Below, one piece after another: positions 52,973 through 64,000 of a DNA stretch of 64,000 nucleotides (the stretch's first letter is position 1; the number at the start of each line of letters is the position of its first letter). Made by a program: the position numbers and the translations under genes. Source of the stretch: Dermacentor variabilis (Eukaryota > Arthropoda > Arachnida > Ixodida > Ixodidae). The stretch is taken from contig NW_027460291.1 of the NCBI RefSeq assembly GCF_050947875.1, positions 22,465,368-22,529,367 of the forward strand, read 5' to 3'. The notes under the pieces were generated by a model. It did no database searches. It was not told the DNA's origin and saw nothing but the letters and a program-made list of their open reading frames with translations.

Positions 52973-54215
52973 ATGATTGCACCGGACCTCTCAACCCAAC
53001 AAGCCGCAGAGCTCCGTGGCCTCCTCGAGTCCTACTCCGACATTCTCGACCTGAACAATCGCCCTTTGTATCAAACTACGGTCGTGAAGCATCGCATAAA
53101 TACCGGCGATGCAGCACCTGTTCGCCGACGCCCCTACTGGGTGTCGCCTTCTGAGCGACAAGTTATCCAGAGTGAGGTTGACAAGATGCTTGCCAAAGGG
53201 ATTATTGAACACTCTTCCAGCCCGTGGGCGTCTCCTGTTGTTCTAGCCAAAAGAAAAAACGATAACAGCTGGCGATTCTGCGTTGACTATCGTCATCTAA
53301 GCACGATCACCAGGAAATATGTATATCCACTTCCCCGCATTGACGATGCTCTGGATTGTCTCCACGGTGCCACTTATTTTTCATCTATAGACCTTTGCTC
53401 TGGATATTGGCAAATCGCCGTGGATGAAATGGACCGTGAAAAGACCGCATTCGTCACACCAGACGGCCTATATCAGTTCCGGGTAATGCCTTTTGGCTGG
53501 TCCAATGCCCCGGCGACCTTTCAACGGATGATGGACATGCTCTTACGTGGTTTGAAATGGTCCATCTGTTTGTGCTACTTGGATGACGCCATCGTATTCT
53601 CTTCAACTTTTGCGACGCATCTTGAAAGACTTTCATCTGTTTTTTTCTGTTTTTCGCACCGCTGGCTTACAGTTCAACTCATCCAAGTGCCATTTCGGTC
53701 ACCGCCAAATAACCATGCTCGGACACCTCGTCGGTTCGTTAGGCATTCGCCCCGACCCCGCTAAAGTTCATGCTGTGCAGAATTTCCCCGTACCAACTTG
53801 TTCCAAAGATGTTCGCAGCTTTATTGGCCTTTGCTCGTACTTCCGCAGGTTTGTGGAAAATTTCGCCGATGTTGCCCGTCCCCTGACTGACCTCCTGAAG
53901 AAAGACGGTCCTTTCTGTTGGGGTCTGAACAGGCGTCTGCTTTATCGCAGCTAATCACGCTGCTCACCACACCTCCCGTTCTCGCCCAATTTCACGCCTC
54001 CGCTCCGACAGAAATAGGCACTGACGCCAGTGGCTACGGCATCGGCGCAGTTTTAGCTCAAAGCCAATGTGGGCACGAGCGCGTCATCGCCTACGCTAGC
54101 CGCCTCCTCTCTCCCGCAGAGCGCAATTACTCGATTACTGAGTGTGAGTGTCTCGCCCTCATTTGGGCGGTGGGCAAGTTCCGACCCTACGTATATGGTC
54201 GACCATTTACATTTG
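52973..54215 (+). pseudogene. Gypsy reverse transcriptase and truncated RNase H
   Basis: Reverse transcriptase motifs are VKHRINTGDAAPVRRRPY, SSPWASPVVLAKRKN, WRFCVDYRHLSTITRK, YFSSIDLCSGYWQI (motif A), FRVMPFGWSNAPATFQ and CYLDDAIVFS (YLDD at 53576-53587). A frameshift near 53640 moves on to LGHLVGSLGIRPDPAKV and SFIGLCSYFRRFVENFADV. Another near 53930 leads to the RNase H start ([49 protein letters not shown]), which ends at GRPFTF where LINE B begins. Confidence 0.85.
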
Positions 54216-54685
54216 CATACGAGGGTTGGACCCTCCCGCGTGTAGCCGTGCGCGGCTTAGCCGTGTCTGGGGAAAAGGGGATCCTGGGGGTTGAGCCGAT
54301 GCTGGGTGTTTTGGACCTTTAAGGCCCCCCGGCGGAGGCAACACACCTCTTCGGCCTCTGCTTCGCATAGACGGCACCTCCAGACTGACCCACCTGGAGG
54401 AAATCGGCAGTCGCTTTTTCCTGTCTCTCTCTACCCTCATCTTCGCCTTTCTCTCCCACTTTTCCATCTTTCCTGTCTTCTATTCATTTCTTTTAACTTC
54501 CTATTTTTTGGGCGGCAAGGGTTAACCTTGTGTAATATATCCAGTCTCGGGTATATCTATATTAGGTTATAGTGGGAACGTACCGCTGGCGTACGCAGAA
54601 TAGAACTTTTCTAATCCTGTGACGTCCCCAGGTTGGGCTCCGAGGTGGGCGGCGGGCATTCCTGCCGAATAAAGTAATCCTACAT

Positions 54686-55885
54686 ATGGCTTCTATTTTC
54701 CCCCCACTCCCTGATCGCTCCCTGAAGAGGGGGCGCACCGATGAAACGTTCAACTTTCTGATGAAACCAAAAGAAATATTTCCCAAATACCACGTAATAC
54801 ATAGTCAACATGAAACCAAGACAGTCCGTACAATATCCCCATTTGTGGTTGCAAAATGTCTGACAGAAGCAATCGGCTCTGGTTACAAAGTAACTAAGAT
54901 GGGAAGCGGCGACCTTCTTCTGGAAGTGCGTGACAAGCTCCAATACAGCAAACTGACGAAACTTGTTGCGTTTGGTGACATCCCTGTATCTGTGGGCCCC
55001 CACCGGTCTATGAACACTGTACGTGGTGTCATTTCTGATGACGACCTCCTTGAACTCAGTGAAAGCGAGCTGTTGGATGTATGGCAAGACCAAAACGTTG
55101 TAAAGGTGCAACGAATTAAGTTAAGACGCGATGACAAGGAAATCCCAACAAAGCATGTAATAATAACGTTCGGAACAAGTGAACTGCCTGATTCGATAGA
55201 GACCGGATATTGCAAACTTCGCGTACGACCATATATTCCCAATCCGCGCCGATGCTTCAAGTGTCAGCGATTTGGGCATGCATCTCAGAGCTGCCGAGGG
55301 CGTGCTACTTGTGCAAAATGTGCATCTAAAGACCACACATCAGATAACCGTTCTTCCGCAACCCACTGCACTAACTGTGATGGAGACCACCCCGCCTCTT
55401 CGCGATCGTGCCCATCATGGAAGAAAGAAAAACAAATAATCGAACTGAAGGTTAAACTAAACATTTCTTTTCCAGAAGCGCGCAAGCGTTTTTCTGTCCA
55501 CCACCAATCGAATCCGTCCTACAGTGATGTGACGCGCCGGGGGGCAGTGGCACATCCTCTGGCGGCCGCGCAAGTCACACGGAGTGTGACGGCGGTTACG
55601 CCATCAGCCCCCCTGGCGAGAGCAGCCACTGCTCTTCCGCCCCCTAGCACGAAGGGCCAGCAGACCCCCGAGCCTGCCGGTCCCAGGGCCACTGCTCGTG
55701 CAGACAGGCCCCCAAAACCCCCGAGAGTTCCGGCTGAGCGGGCGTCATCAAGCGCCTCTGACGAGGCGATGGATGTAACAAAAACTTCTCCGGCGTCTCA
55801 GACGCCGAAGGAACGGCGTTGCTCCCTGGAGCGCGCCAACAAAAATGAAATACCCCGCATCAAGGGGCCTGGAAAGGTCCCTTGA
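54686..55885 (+). CDS. LINE B ORF1, gag-like nucleic-acid-binding protein (399 aa)
   Basis: An N-terminal domain includes RRDDKEIPTKHVIITF and YCKLRVRPYIPNP, then three knuckles in series: CFKCQRFGHASQSC (about residue 192), CAKCASKDHTSDN and CTNCDGDHPASSRSC. The C-terminal third is Ala/Pro-rich, disordered. Such ORF1 proteins coat the LINE RNA and chaperone reverse transcription. The frame is open from ATG to TGA with no damage. ORF2 starts 50 bases downstream. Confidence 0.85.
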   Translation: MASIFPPLPDRSLKRGRTDETFNFLMKPKEIFPKYHVIHSQHETKTVRTISPFVVAKCLTEAIGSGYKVTKMGSGDLLLEVRDKLQYSKLTKLVAFGDIPVSVGPHRSMNTVRGVISDDDLLELSESELLDVWQDQNVVKVQRIKLRRDDKEIPTKHVIITFGTSELPDSIETGYCKLRVRPYIPNPRRCFKCQRFGHASQSCRGRATCAKCASKDHTSDNRSSATHCTNCDGDHPASSRSCPSWKKEKQIIELKVKLNISFPEARKRFSVHHQSNPSYSDVTRRGAVAHPLAAAQVTRSVTAVTPSAPLARAATALPPPSTKGQQTPEPAGPRATARADRPPKPPRVPAERASSSASDEAMDVTKTSPASQTPKERRCSLERANKNEIPRIKGPGKVP

Positions 55886-55934
55886 GCCAACCTAAGTGAT
55901 ATCTCTTGACACACAGCACATAAACACAAACAAT

Positions 55935-58900
55935 ATGGATACAAAAATATTACACTGCAACGTGAAAAGTTTGATCCACAACCTCGACGATGTCAAAGAA
56001 CTCTGACACAAATACAATCCAAAGGTGCTGTGTGTTCAGGAGACACATCTTAAATCTACACAAACAAACTTTCTTAGGCAATACGCTATTTTCCGGAAAG
56101 ACCGAGATGATGCTGTTGCATCGTCCGGCGGTGTACCAATAATAGTCGACAGAGGCGTTGCTTGTCGGCAACTGCAGCTGCAAACTCCTCTTGAGGCAGT
56201 GGCTATCGAAGCAGTTCTATTCAATAAACTAGTTACCATCACGTCTGTATACATCCCCCCAAGTTATCAACTCTCTAGCACAACATTTCAAAGCTTTATT
56301 GATGAGCTGCGTCACCCTTACATAGTCGTCGGTGATCTAAACGCGCGTAGCACACTTTGGGGCGACTCACGCTGTGATGCGAGAGGACGGCTTATAGAAA
56401 ACATCTTATTCACTTCAAGTTCCTGCTTGCTTAACAAGAAAAAGCCAACATTTTACAGCTCTACACATAAAACCTTTTCTTCGATAGACCTAAGCATAGC
56501 GTCTAGTACAATTGTGCCATATCTCCAGCGGGATGTCATTAATAACCCTTATGGCAGTGACCACTTCCCCATCGTTCTAAACCTTAAAAAACAAAGTGAG
56601 TGTCATGCACATCTTCCTCGATGGAAAGTTGACTCAGCCGATTGGACGAAGTTCCGCGAACTAACGCAGCTGCCCTGGAATGATATCTCTGAACTTAGCT
56701 TAGACGACGCAGTAGCATACATAACAGCGTTCATTATTGAGGCTGCATCAGTATGCATTCCCCAAACAAATGGGTCGCCCTCGAAACAACGTATTCCATG
56801 GTGGAATGAGGGGTGTATGGAAGCCAGGAAAAAGCAAAACAAGGCTTGGAGTCTCCTCCGTAACTCCCCAACCACAGAGAATCTGATTAATTTCTAGGCG
56901 ATCAAGTCGCAAGGTAGAAAAACGCGCCGCCGCGCTAAACGCAAATGTTGGAAAAAGTACATAAGCAGCATCAATTCATATACAGACGAACGAAAAGCCT
57001 GGAACAGGTTGCACAAAATAAAAGGCCGCGAAACCCATTCCTTACCTTTATTAAATACACAAGGAGACACTCTTGAGGATCAGGTAGATTGTCTAGGATC
57101 ACATTTTGAGCACATTTCCAGTACATCTCATTACACGGATACATTTCTAAAATACCAGCGGCTTGCAGAACAGATGAATTTGGGTCGGAACAGCTCATCC
57201 AATGAAGCATACAATCGTCCATTTGGTATGGCTGAGTTCCAAGCCTCACTGAACTGTTGCAACAAGTCCGCTCCAGGAAGTGACAGAATAATATATGAGA
57301 TGATCAGACACTTACACCCTGAAACCCAAAAAACACTACTGTCACTCTTCAATTCCATCTTCTCTGCCGGCTACATTCCTTCTGTCTGGAAAGAAGCAAT
57401 CGTGATCCCTATTCTCAAAGAGGGCAAGGACCCTTCCTCACCCAACAGTTACAGGTCCATAGCTCTGACTAGTTGTCTATGCAAATTATTTGAGAAAATG
57501 ATTAACCGTCGCCTCATCCATTTTCTTGAAAGCAACAAGATACTCGATCCATTTCAGTGCGGTTTTAGGGAGGGTAGATCCACAACAGATCACCTTGTCC
57601 GCATCGAGACAAATATCCGTGATGCCTTTGTCCACAAACAGTTCTTCCTGTCAGTATTTTTTGATATGGAAAAGGCATACGACACAACCTGGCGCTTTGG
57701 AATTCTCCGTGATCTGTCTGAAATGGGAGTTCGAGGCAACTTGCTGAACGTGATTCAGAGTTACCTCTCTAACCGCACGTTCCGTGTTAGAGTTGGTAAC
57801 GTTCTGTCTCGTCCATTTACGCAAGAGGCTGGTGTTCCCCAAGGTAGTGTGCTAAGCTGCAGTCTTTTTATTGTCAAAATAAACTCGATCCAGACTGCCA
57901 TCCCACATACTATGTTTTATTCTGTATATGTGGACGACATCCAGATAGGTTTCAAATCATGTAACCTAAGTATCTGCGAGCGACATATACAGCTTTGCAT
58001 AAATAAATTATCTAAGTGGGCGGACCAGAACAAGAGAGGCATACTTTCGGACCACTCAGTAGATGTAAATGGAGAACGGCTATCTGTGAACCATGAACAC
58101 AAATTTCTAGGAATCCGTTTATACAGCAAGCTGACTTTTGTACCACATCTGAAGTATCTGAAATCAAAGTGCCTCAAGACTATGAATCTGCTGAAGCTCT
58201 TGTCGCGCACATCTTGGGGAAGCGACAGGCGGTGCCTTTTAAAACTTTACAAAAGTCTAATATTAACACGGCTTGACTACGGAGCAATAGTGTATAATTC
58301 TGCTGCACCTAGCGCTTTGAAAATGCTAGATCCTATTCATCACTTAGGCATCCGCCTTGCTACAGGCGCCTTTAGGACTAGCCCCGTAGAAAGCCTGTAT
58401 GCTGCATCTAACGAGTGGTCCCTGTATCTTCAAAGAACATATTTAAGTCTTTCTTACGCCCTCAAGGTGAAATCAGATTTGCATCATCGATGCCATTAAA
58501 TTATTTACGACCTGTCTACGGCTAGGCTTTTCCATAACCGCCCAAGCACTAGACCTCCTCTGTCCCTTCGGTTGGAAGCATTGTCCGAAGAAACGGGTGC
58601 GCCGATTTTAGAGAATGTCATAATGGCAACTACGCGGCTTCCACCGCCGTGGGAGTGGCAGACTATCGAATGTGACGTCTCGTTTGCAGAAATATCAAAA
58701 CGAGCACCTGAGGCACACATACGGTCACATTTTCTTGAGCTTCAGGAGAAATATTCTTTTGCTGAATTTTACACAGATGCCTCTATATCTTCTTCTGGCG
58801 TTGCTTACGCAGCACTAGGACCAGCATTTTTAATATCCGGTACATTGAACCCACATACATGTATCTTTACAGCGGAAGCATATGCAATACTCTCTGCAGT

Positions 58901-59650
58901 GAAGCACATCAAGCAAACGAATCTGACTAGGGCTATAGTGTTCACAGACTCATTGAGTGTAGTGCGAGCCTTAATGAATGTACGTAAACATAAAAACACT
59001 GTCTTTAATGAACTGTATACATTGCTATGCTCAGCTTATAGTGCTAAACAAATGATCATTCTATGCTGGGTACCTGGCCACTGTGGCATAAAAGGCAACG
59101 AAGCTGCTGACGAGAAAGCTACTTCAGTAGCTTTTAGTGACACGGGCATAAACATACCCATCCCAGCCACAGATCTTAAAGCATACTTGCGTTACAAGCT
59201 CAAAATCCATTGGCAGCAACAGTGGAAATCGGAGATATCAAATAAACTGCACTTGATAAAGCCCAAATTAGGATATTGGGTATCGGAGAGAATGTCACGA
59301 TATAACGAAGTGCTCCTTTGCCGATTAAGAATAGGACACACTTACGGCACTCACTCTTACCTCTTGACTGGGGGGTATCCTCCCACTTGTAGTAAGTGCG
59401 GCCAAAACCTCACAGTCTTGCACGTTCTTATTCAATGCCCTGCAATAGAAACACAGAGGAAAAAGTATTTCATTTCTGCATATCGCGAAAATATTCCTCT
59501 TCACCCGAAAAACGAAAAAGCCACCAGGGGGCCGAGTGGAGCGGACGCGCTTCGCATGGGCTGCTGCTTTTATCGCGAGTTATTGCGGTTAACCTTAACC
59601 AAACTTCACGATTTTGTGTCATTGAACTCGACAAGGCAATCGGCATCGAA
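55935..59650 (+). pseudogene. LINE B ORF2 (endonuclease, reverse transcriptase, RNase H) with three nonsense codons
   Basis: A single frame from the ATG at 55935 covers the whole polyprotein with stops near 56004 (TGA, from Arg-like CGA), 56895 (TAG, from Gln-like CAG) and 58497 (TAA). The endonuclease has LCVQETHLK, VVGDLNARSTLWGD, SSIDLSIAS and GSDHFPIVL. The reverse transcriptase has APGSDRIIYEMI, SYRSIALTSCLCKLFEK, CGFREGRSTTDHL, FFDMEKAYDTTW, EAGVPQGSVLSCSLF and YVDDIQIG (57927-57938). RNase H has EFYTDASISSSG, AEAYAILSAVKH, VFTDSLSVVRAL and WVPGHCGIKGNEAADE. The knuckle CSKCGQNLTVLHVLIQC follows. The frame stays open into LINE C sequence to 59831. Confidence 0.85.
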
Positions 59651-59788
59651 AGTCGCCAGAATTACCGCGGTGAGTGGATTTGTTTACCTTGACACCGAGC
59701 AACGAGCACCTCGACATATTCGAACACCGTTCTCCGAACGCCGCACGCGCCCCAGGAGCGGGCCCGCGTGGCCTCGCGAGCACCGAGA

Positions 59789-61485
59789 ATGGCAGGGGAA
59801 ACGAACGGCAGTGCTCACGAAATGGACATAGAGAACAATAGCCAAGACTCCACAGCGGTCCAGAGCAACATGGAATTCGATGAGAACAGCGGCAAGACGC
59901 TGAGTCAAGCTGGCCCATGGTTCCAAGCAATCAAGGCAAGAAAAAACAAGAAGGCGCCGAACGAGGACCGCATACAAGAGGGAGGAAAGCAAGGTAACCC
60001 CCAGAACCAGCAACGAGGACTGAACGCGAGGAGCAACCCAAGAGTGGAAGCAAGCATGCAAGCCAACAACAACCACCAACGGCAGCAAGATCAGGGAAGC
60101 CGAACCAACGGCAAGCCACCGCCGCGACGCGTGACGCCGCCGCTGCCAGAGAATGATTACAAGGTGGTATACCGACCAAGAACCGGCATGAAGCTGTCCA
60201 GCTGGCCGGACGAGAAGATCACCGAAGGACTTGCAAGGGCGAGTGGTTCCCCTTTCAAAGAATTTTGCGCGAACGTAACCATCCAAACGCAGTGGAAGCA
60301 GAACCTGATAATTGCCAGCACCGCAGACGAGGACTACGCACTGAAGCTCGGTTCCATCAGCAGCATCGAACTTGGGGCGGCCACATACGAGATGACGCCG
60401 TACATCAAACCGCTCCCAGGAACAGTACGTGGAGTCGTGCACGGTATCACTGCGTGTACGACGGAGAAACGGCTTGCGGAACTACTGGCAGCCAACAACT
60501 GTGGCATCCTGCATGCGAGGATGCTCGGCAAATCCACCTCAGCAGTTATCACCTTCGAAGGTCCGCACATCCCTTTCTATGTGAAGGTGGCCGGCTCGTA
60601 CACACGTTTCCGCCCATACCGCAGATCGGTACAGTATTGCAAGGCCTGCGGAGAAATCGGCCACCGGCAGGACGTATGCCCCAAACCAGACAAACATATC
60701 TGCAACCGGTGCGGGGTGCAGAACCCACAAGCAGATCATGATTGCCAGTTGCAAAGCAAACTATGTGGACTACCTCACGAGACGGCAAGCAAGGAGTGCG
60801 AGAGAAGGCTCAAGCCAAGACCCCCACCCCTGTATGTGAGGGAGAGAAGTAAATCAAGAGGCCGACAACAACCTATAACAAGGGAGACAAGTTCAAGTTC
60901 CTCACAATATGGAACAAGTAAGCCACAGCAAGAACAGCAGACGATCAGCTGGGCGGAAGTGATAGCCAGTTCCAAGTCGACAACCGACCCATTTCCCTCA
61001 CTGCCGACACAAGAGCGAAATTCGAGATACGAGGAAACCATCTCCTACCTCAGAAGGCAAAACGCCGACCTGATGAAGCGGAATGAATGCTCATGAAGCG
61101 TCTAGAAGAGCAAGAAGGACGTCAGAAGGAACGGGACAGAAGAGCTCAGGCCAGGGAAGAAGCCCTGGAAAGGAAGCGCCAACATCTCATTGACCAATTG
61201 CAAAAACAGCAGAAACCGACCACAACACCAACGCCGACGAGGGAACATACTCCCCCGATAGAGGACCTAGAATCGGGAATAGAGTACAAGATGAACAAGG
61301 CCCGAACCGAAGACAAGGCCGAACTCAGAAATGAGTTCCGAGCCGAACTGGCTCAGGCCGTCGACACCATAAGCAAATCTGTGGCAGCCACCGTCCAAGC
61401 AGCCGTACAAACACTCCGCCAGGAGATCACCCAGATGGGCAACGAGCTCAGCCAACACATCTCCATCCTAGAAAGGGGAAAATAG
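59789..61485 (+). pseudogene. LINE C ORF1, gag-like protein (one frameshift)
   Basis: The likely start is the ATG at 59789 (MAGETNGSAHEMDIENN); codons upstream are 5' UTR. A Gln/Asn-rich region leads to a folded domain (YKVVYRPRTGMKL to VVHGITACTTEKRLAELL), then knuckles CKACGEIGHRQDVC, CNRCGVQNPQADHDC and CGLPHETASKEC near residues 290-350. The frame ends at 61096 after DLMKRNECS, but the Glu/Lys/Arg coiled coil that should follow (LMKRLEEQEGRQKERDRR) is open in another frame from 61087 to 61485. A one-base indel near 61080 is the simplest explanation. Confidence 0.8.
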
Positions 61486-61552
61486 CAGGCAAGGAAAAAG
61501 CCAAAATACCCCATCAAAGAAGCCCAGATGAACGAGACTCTGGGAAGCCAAG

Positions 61553-64000
61553 ATGGCGAATAAGATAGCAAAGAAGAAAGATGCGACCGAAACCCTCAAA
61601 ATTTGGCAGTGGAATTGCAGAGGAATAAATCGGAAACGGCAAAATTTACTTCACCTATGCACCCTACACCAACCTGACGTCATCGCGTTACAGGAAAGAG
61701 AAACAAATAATATTACGATGCGCGGCTACAAAACGCACATTGCCCAAGGAAGGACCCGGACCGCCGTCCTCATCAAGAAGCACTACACGACGCAGCAGCA
61801 CCAAATCAACCACAGAATCGAACACACTCTGATTGAGCAGGTTCCTCCCAAGAAAACCCTGCAGAGCCTCTACATCCTGAATGTATACAGTCCTCCGCGC
61901 GATACACTAAAAGACTTGGACAAGTTCCTGAGAGAAGTGAAGAAAGTCACCAACGGTCAAAAACTTCTCGTGGTGGGTGACTTTAACGCTCCACACGTGG
62001 CTTGGGGCTACCGATCAACCAACAAGAAGGGTATGGACGTGCACAACGCGGCACAACACCACCAGCTGACGTTGTGGACCGATCCTCTAATACCAACTAG
62101 AATCGGCAACAGTGTCTCCAGAGACACCACCCCAGACCTGACCTTCTCCACTGACTTAAGGCAAGTCGAGTGGTCGAGACTGGACGAGACTCTGGGCCGC
62201 GACCATCATATCATACAGACCGAAATCATGCACCACAAAACTCCCGTGAGATTAGGTCAGGCCAAAATTACGGACTGGCCTGCTTTCCGGAAAGATGAAC
62301 ACCCCAGAAGCCTAGAGGACATCGAGGAGTGGACCAAGAACGTGATGGACTTGGTTACCAAATACACAAAAACCATCCAACTCACTGCGGACAATCCCGA
62401 AGTCGACCCACACCTACTTCACCTCTGGGAGGCCAGACGAGGACTTTTGAAGAGATGGAAGAAGCAGAAGAGAAACCGCAAACTCAAGATCCGCATTGCC
62501 GCAGTCTCGCGGCAGGCGGAGGAGTATGCTGAAAAACTCGGACGTCAGAACTGGAATCAAGTGTGCGACCAGTTACAGGGAGCCCTCAGCAACCGAAAGA
62601 CCTGGGCCATTCTAAAGATCCTTCTGGCGAAGACGGAATCAAAAACTGCCACGGGGCAGCACATACAAAGTCTTATACACAACTTCCAGGGAACCGAAGA
62701 AGAAGCGCTCGAAGCCATCACCGAGAAATACATCGGGGACGAGCAACAACGGAAGACGCAGCCAGTCATTCACCCGGAGTACGAGGAGGAACCCAATCCG
62801 GATTTAGACCAACTTTTCACCAAGTCGGAGATCGTGGCAGCCTTAAGAAATCTCACAAGAAACACGATGCCCGGCAGGGATAAAATTAACAAGACCCTCC
62901 GTAACCTGGACGACGGGGCGACGGAGAGTTTACTAAAGTATATCAATGAAAGCTGGGAGACCGGCAGTATACCGGCTTCCTGGAAGCACGCGGACGTAAC
63001 GATGATCCCGAAACCCGGCAAGCCCATCAATCTACAGAACCTGCGTCCGATCTCTCTCACGTCATGCGCGGGAAAACTCTTCGAGCACATGGTCCACAAT
63101 CGTCTCTCGCCCTACCTGGAAGAAGGTGGGCACCTGCCGAACACTATGTTTGGTTTCCGGCCTAAGCTCTCCACCCAGGACATTCTACTTCAGCTTAAAG
63201 AAGTCATCGACGGCCTCAGCACATTCCACAAGAGTGCCATATCCTGGTACTCGACGTGAAGGGAGCCTTCGACAACGTCTCACACGAAGCAGTGCTAAAC
63301 AGCTTACAACATACCAACTGCGGACGGCGGACATACAACTACGTCCGGGACTTCCTGACGGATAGAACGGCGACCATAGGCTTGGGGAATCTCAGGACCG
63401 AGAAGTTCCCGATACCGCAGAACGGAACCCCCAGGGGTCGGTGATCTCCCGTTGCTGTTCAATATAGCGATGAGGGGATTGCCTAACCTCTTGGAGAACA
63501 TCAGGGGTATCCGTCACGCAATGTATGCAGACGACCTGACCATGTGGACGTGCACGGGATCGGCGGGCGAACAACAAGACGCCCTGCAGGAAGCTATCGA
63601 CAGGACCGAGCAGTATCAACACCGCTGCGGTCTTTCATGCGCGCCGGAAAAGTCGGAGCTCCTGATCCTCAAAAAGAGGACAAGAGGGCGGCCTCCGCAG
63701 GAGACACCTGACCCAACGTTGGCACTAAATGGAGTCAACATACCCAAGGTGGACACACTCTGTATTCTGGGTCTCACTCTCAAGAAGGACGGTGCCGGTC
63801 TCGCCGCCATTAAAAAACTGCAAGCGACAGTTACCCAAGTTGCGCCCTTGGTGCGAAGAGTGACAAACAAGAAGCACGGCCTGAAAGAGCAGGACACAAT
63901 CAGATTAATACAAGCCCTGATAATCAGCAGAGTCACTTACGGCACCCCGTACCTGGGTCTCAAGAACAGCGAGAGAGACAAATTGAACACCCTAATACGA
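61553..64000 (+). pseudogene. LINE C ORF2, endonuclease and reverse transcriptase (partial, frameshifted)
   Basis: From ATG 61553 the endonuclease is intact: LKIWQWNCRGINRKRQNLL, PDVIALQERE, LYILNVYSPP, LVVGDFNAPHVAWG, DLTFSTDL and GRDHHIIQ. The reverse transcriptase begins with TRNTMPGRDKINK, NLRPISLTSCAGKLFEH and FGFRPKLSTQD. A one-base loss near 63240 shifts to LDVKGAFDNVSHEAV (to 63444); two more losses around the NGTPRG motif (63427-63452) shift to the last frame. That frame, open from at least 63471 to 64000, contains MRGLPNLLENIRG, MYADDLTMW (YADD at 63524-63535) and CAPEKSELLIL. The rest, including RNase H, is beyond the window. Confidence 0.8.

Larger units (their letters stand above)
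51830..54215 (+). mobile_element. Ty3/Gypsy retrotransposon remnant (gag end to RNase H)
   Basis: The plus strand carries nucleocapsid, protease, reverse transcriptase and part of RNase H in the Gypsy order, with several frameshifts. The 5' end is lost in gag and the 3' end is cut inside RNase H by LINE B at ~54216. No LTR was found on the left; the right side is beyond LINE B and LINE C. Confidence 0.85.
54216..59650 (+). mobile_element. LINE B: I-group LINE, 5' complete, 3'-truncated by LINE C
   Basis: It has a ~470-base 5' UTR (GC-rich start, pyrimidine-rich middle), ORF1 with zinc knuckles, and ORF2 with endonuclease, reverse transcriptase and RNase H. It inserted into the Gypsy RNase H codons. 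Its 3' end is replaced by LINE C at about 59650; the exact junction is uncertain by a few tens of bases. Confidence 0.8.
59651..64000 (+). mobile_element. LINE C: I-group LINE, 5' complete, running off the window
   Basis: It has a short 5' UTR, ORF1 with zinc knuckles and a coiled-coil tail, and ORF2 with endonuclease and reverse transcriptase up to the window end. Sequence motifs (FGFRPKLSTQDILLQLK, MYADDLTMW) resemble LINE A more than LINE B. It truncates LINE B. Several single-base deletions break its frames. Confidence 0.8.

Overview
The window looks like repeat-dense eukaryotic nuclear DNA, most likely from a hard tick (Ixodidae, probably a metastriate genus such as Rhipicephalus, Dermacentor or Haemaphysalis). 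The grounds are several copies of a tRNA-headed SINE that I recognise as resembling the tick Ruka family, an RTE LINE with a (TGATGA)n tail, I-group LINEs with RNase H domains, and P/THAP, hAT, mariner and Ty3/Gypsy elements packed into each other. There are no operons, ribosome binding sites or prokaryotic genes. All identifications come from motifs read by eye; no database search was made.

Layout. 1-7,800: intron-like AT-rich DNA with a 4.16 kb hAT-type element (390-4548, perfect 8-bp target duplication) that carries smaller MITEs and a copy of an exon-like segment also present at the window start; Ruka fragments follow. 7,800-14,700: a pair of ~600-bp inverted arms (9217-9822 and 14095-14695) with a young LTR retrotransposon (9902-13754, 5-bp target duplication) between them. 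That element kept gag/protease but lost reverse transcriptase and integrase, and carries a Lys/Ser-rich ORF. 16,000-20,800: two short perfect palindromes, a full-length but frameshifted THAP/P-element transposase on the minus strand, and an adjacent 642-bp MITE with an 8-bp target duplication. 22,627-25,304: a second hAT-type element. 27,930-30,660: a LINE with an open 832-codon reverse-transcriptase ORF and a (CCAT)n tail.

32,645-44,293 can be read as one hAT-like insertion inside an (AC)n microsatellite that became a landing ground. It holds tandem hairpins, a mariner transposase gene broken by a SINE and by a ~2 kb block with a Harbinger-like MITE at its edge, and an I-group LINE split by an RTE copy with an 11-bp target duplication. 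Directly outside it, 44,454-47,873 is an RTE LINE with an intact 992-codon endonuclease/reverse-transcriptase ORF on the minus strand, preceded by a tRNA-like leader and a Ruka SINE, the whole unit lying between 12-bp direct repeats.

50,640-64,000 is a second nest: a foldback repeat, a decayed Ty3/Gypsy polyprotein cut within RNase H by an I-group LINE (LINE B, 54,216-59,650), which is in turn truncated by another LINE (LINE C) that runs off the window end. No complete host protein-coding gene is supported. Three weak exon-like candidates are listed with low confidence. The interest lies in the mobile-element architecture: insertion order is readable from target-site duplications, several elements have near-intact enzymes, and one LTR element carries an unusual acquired ORF.
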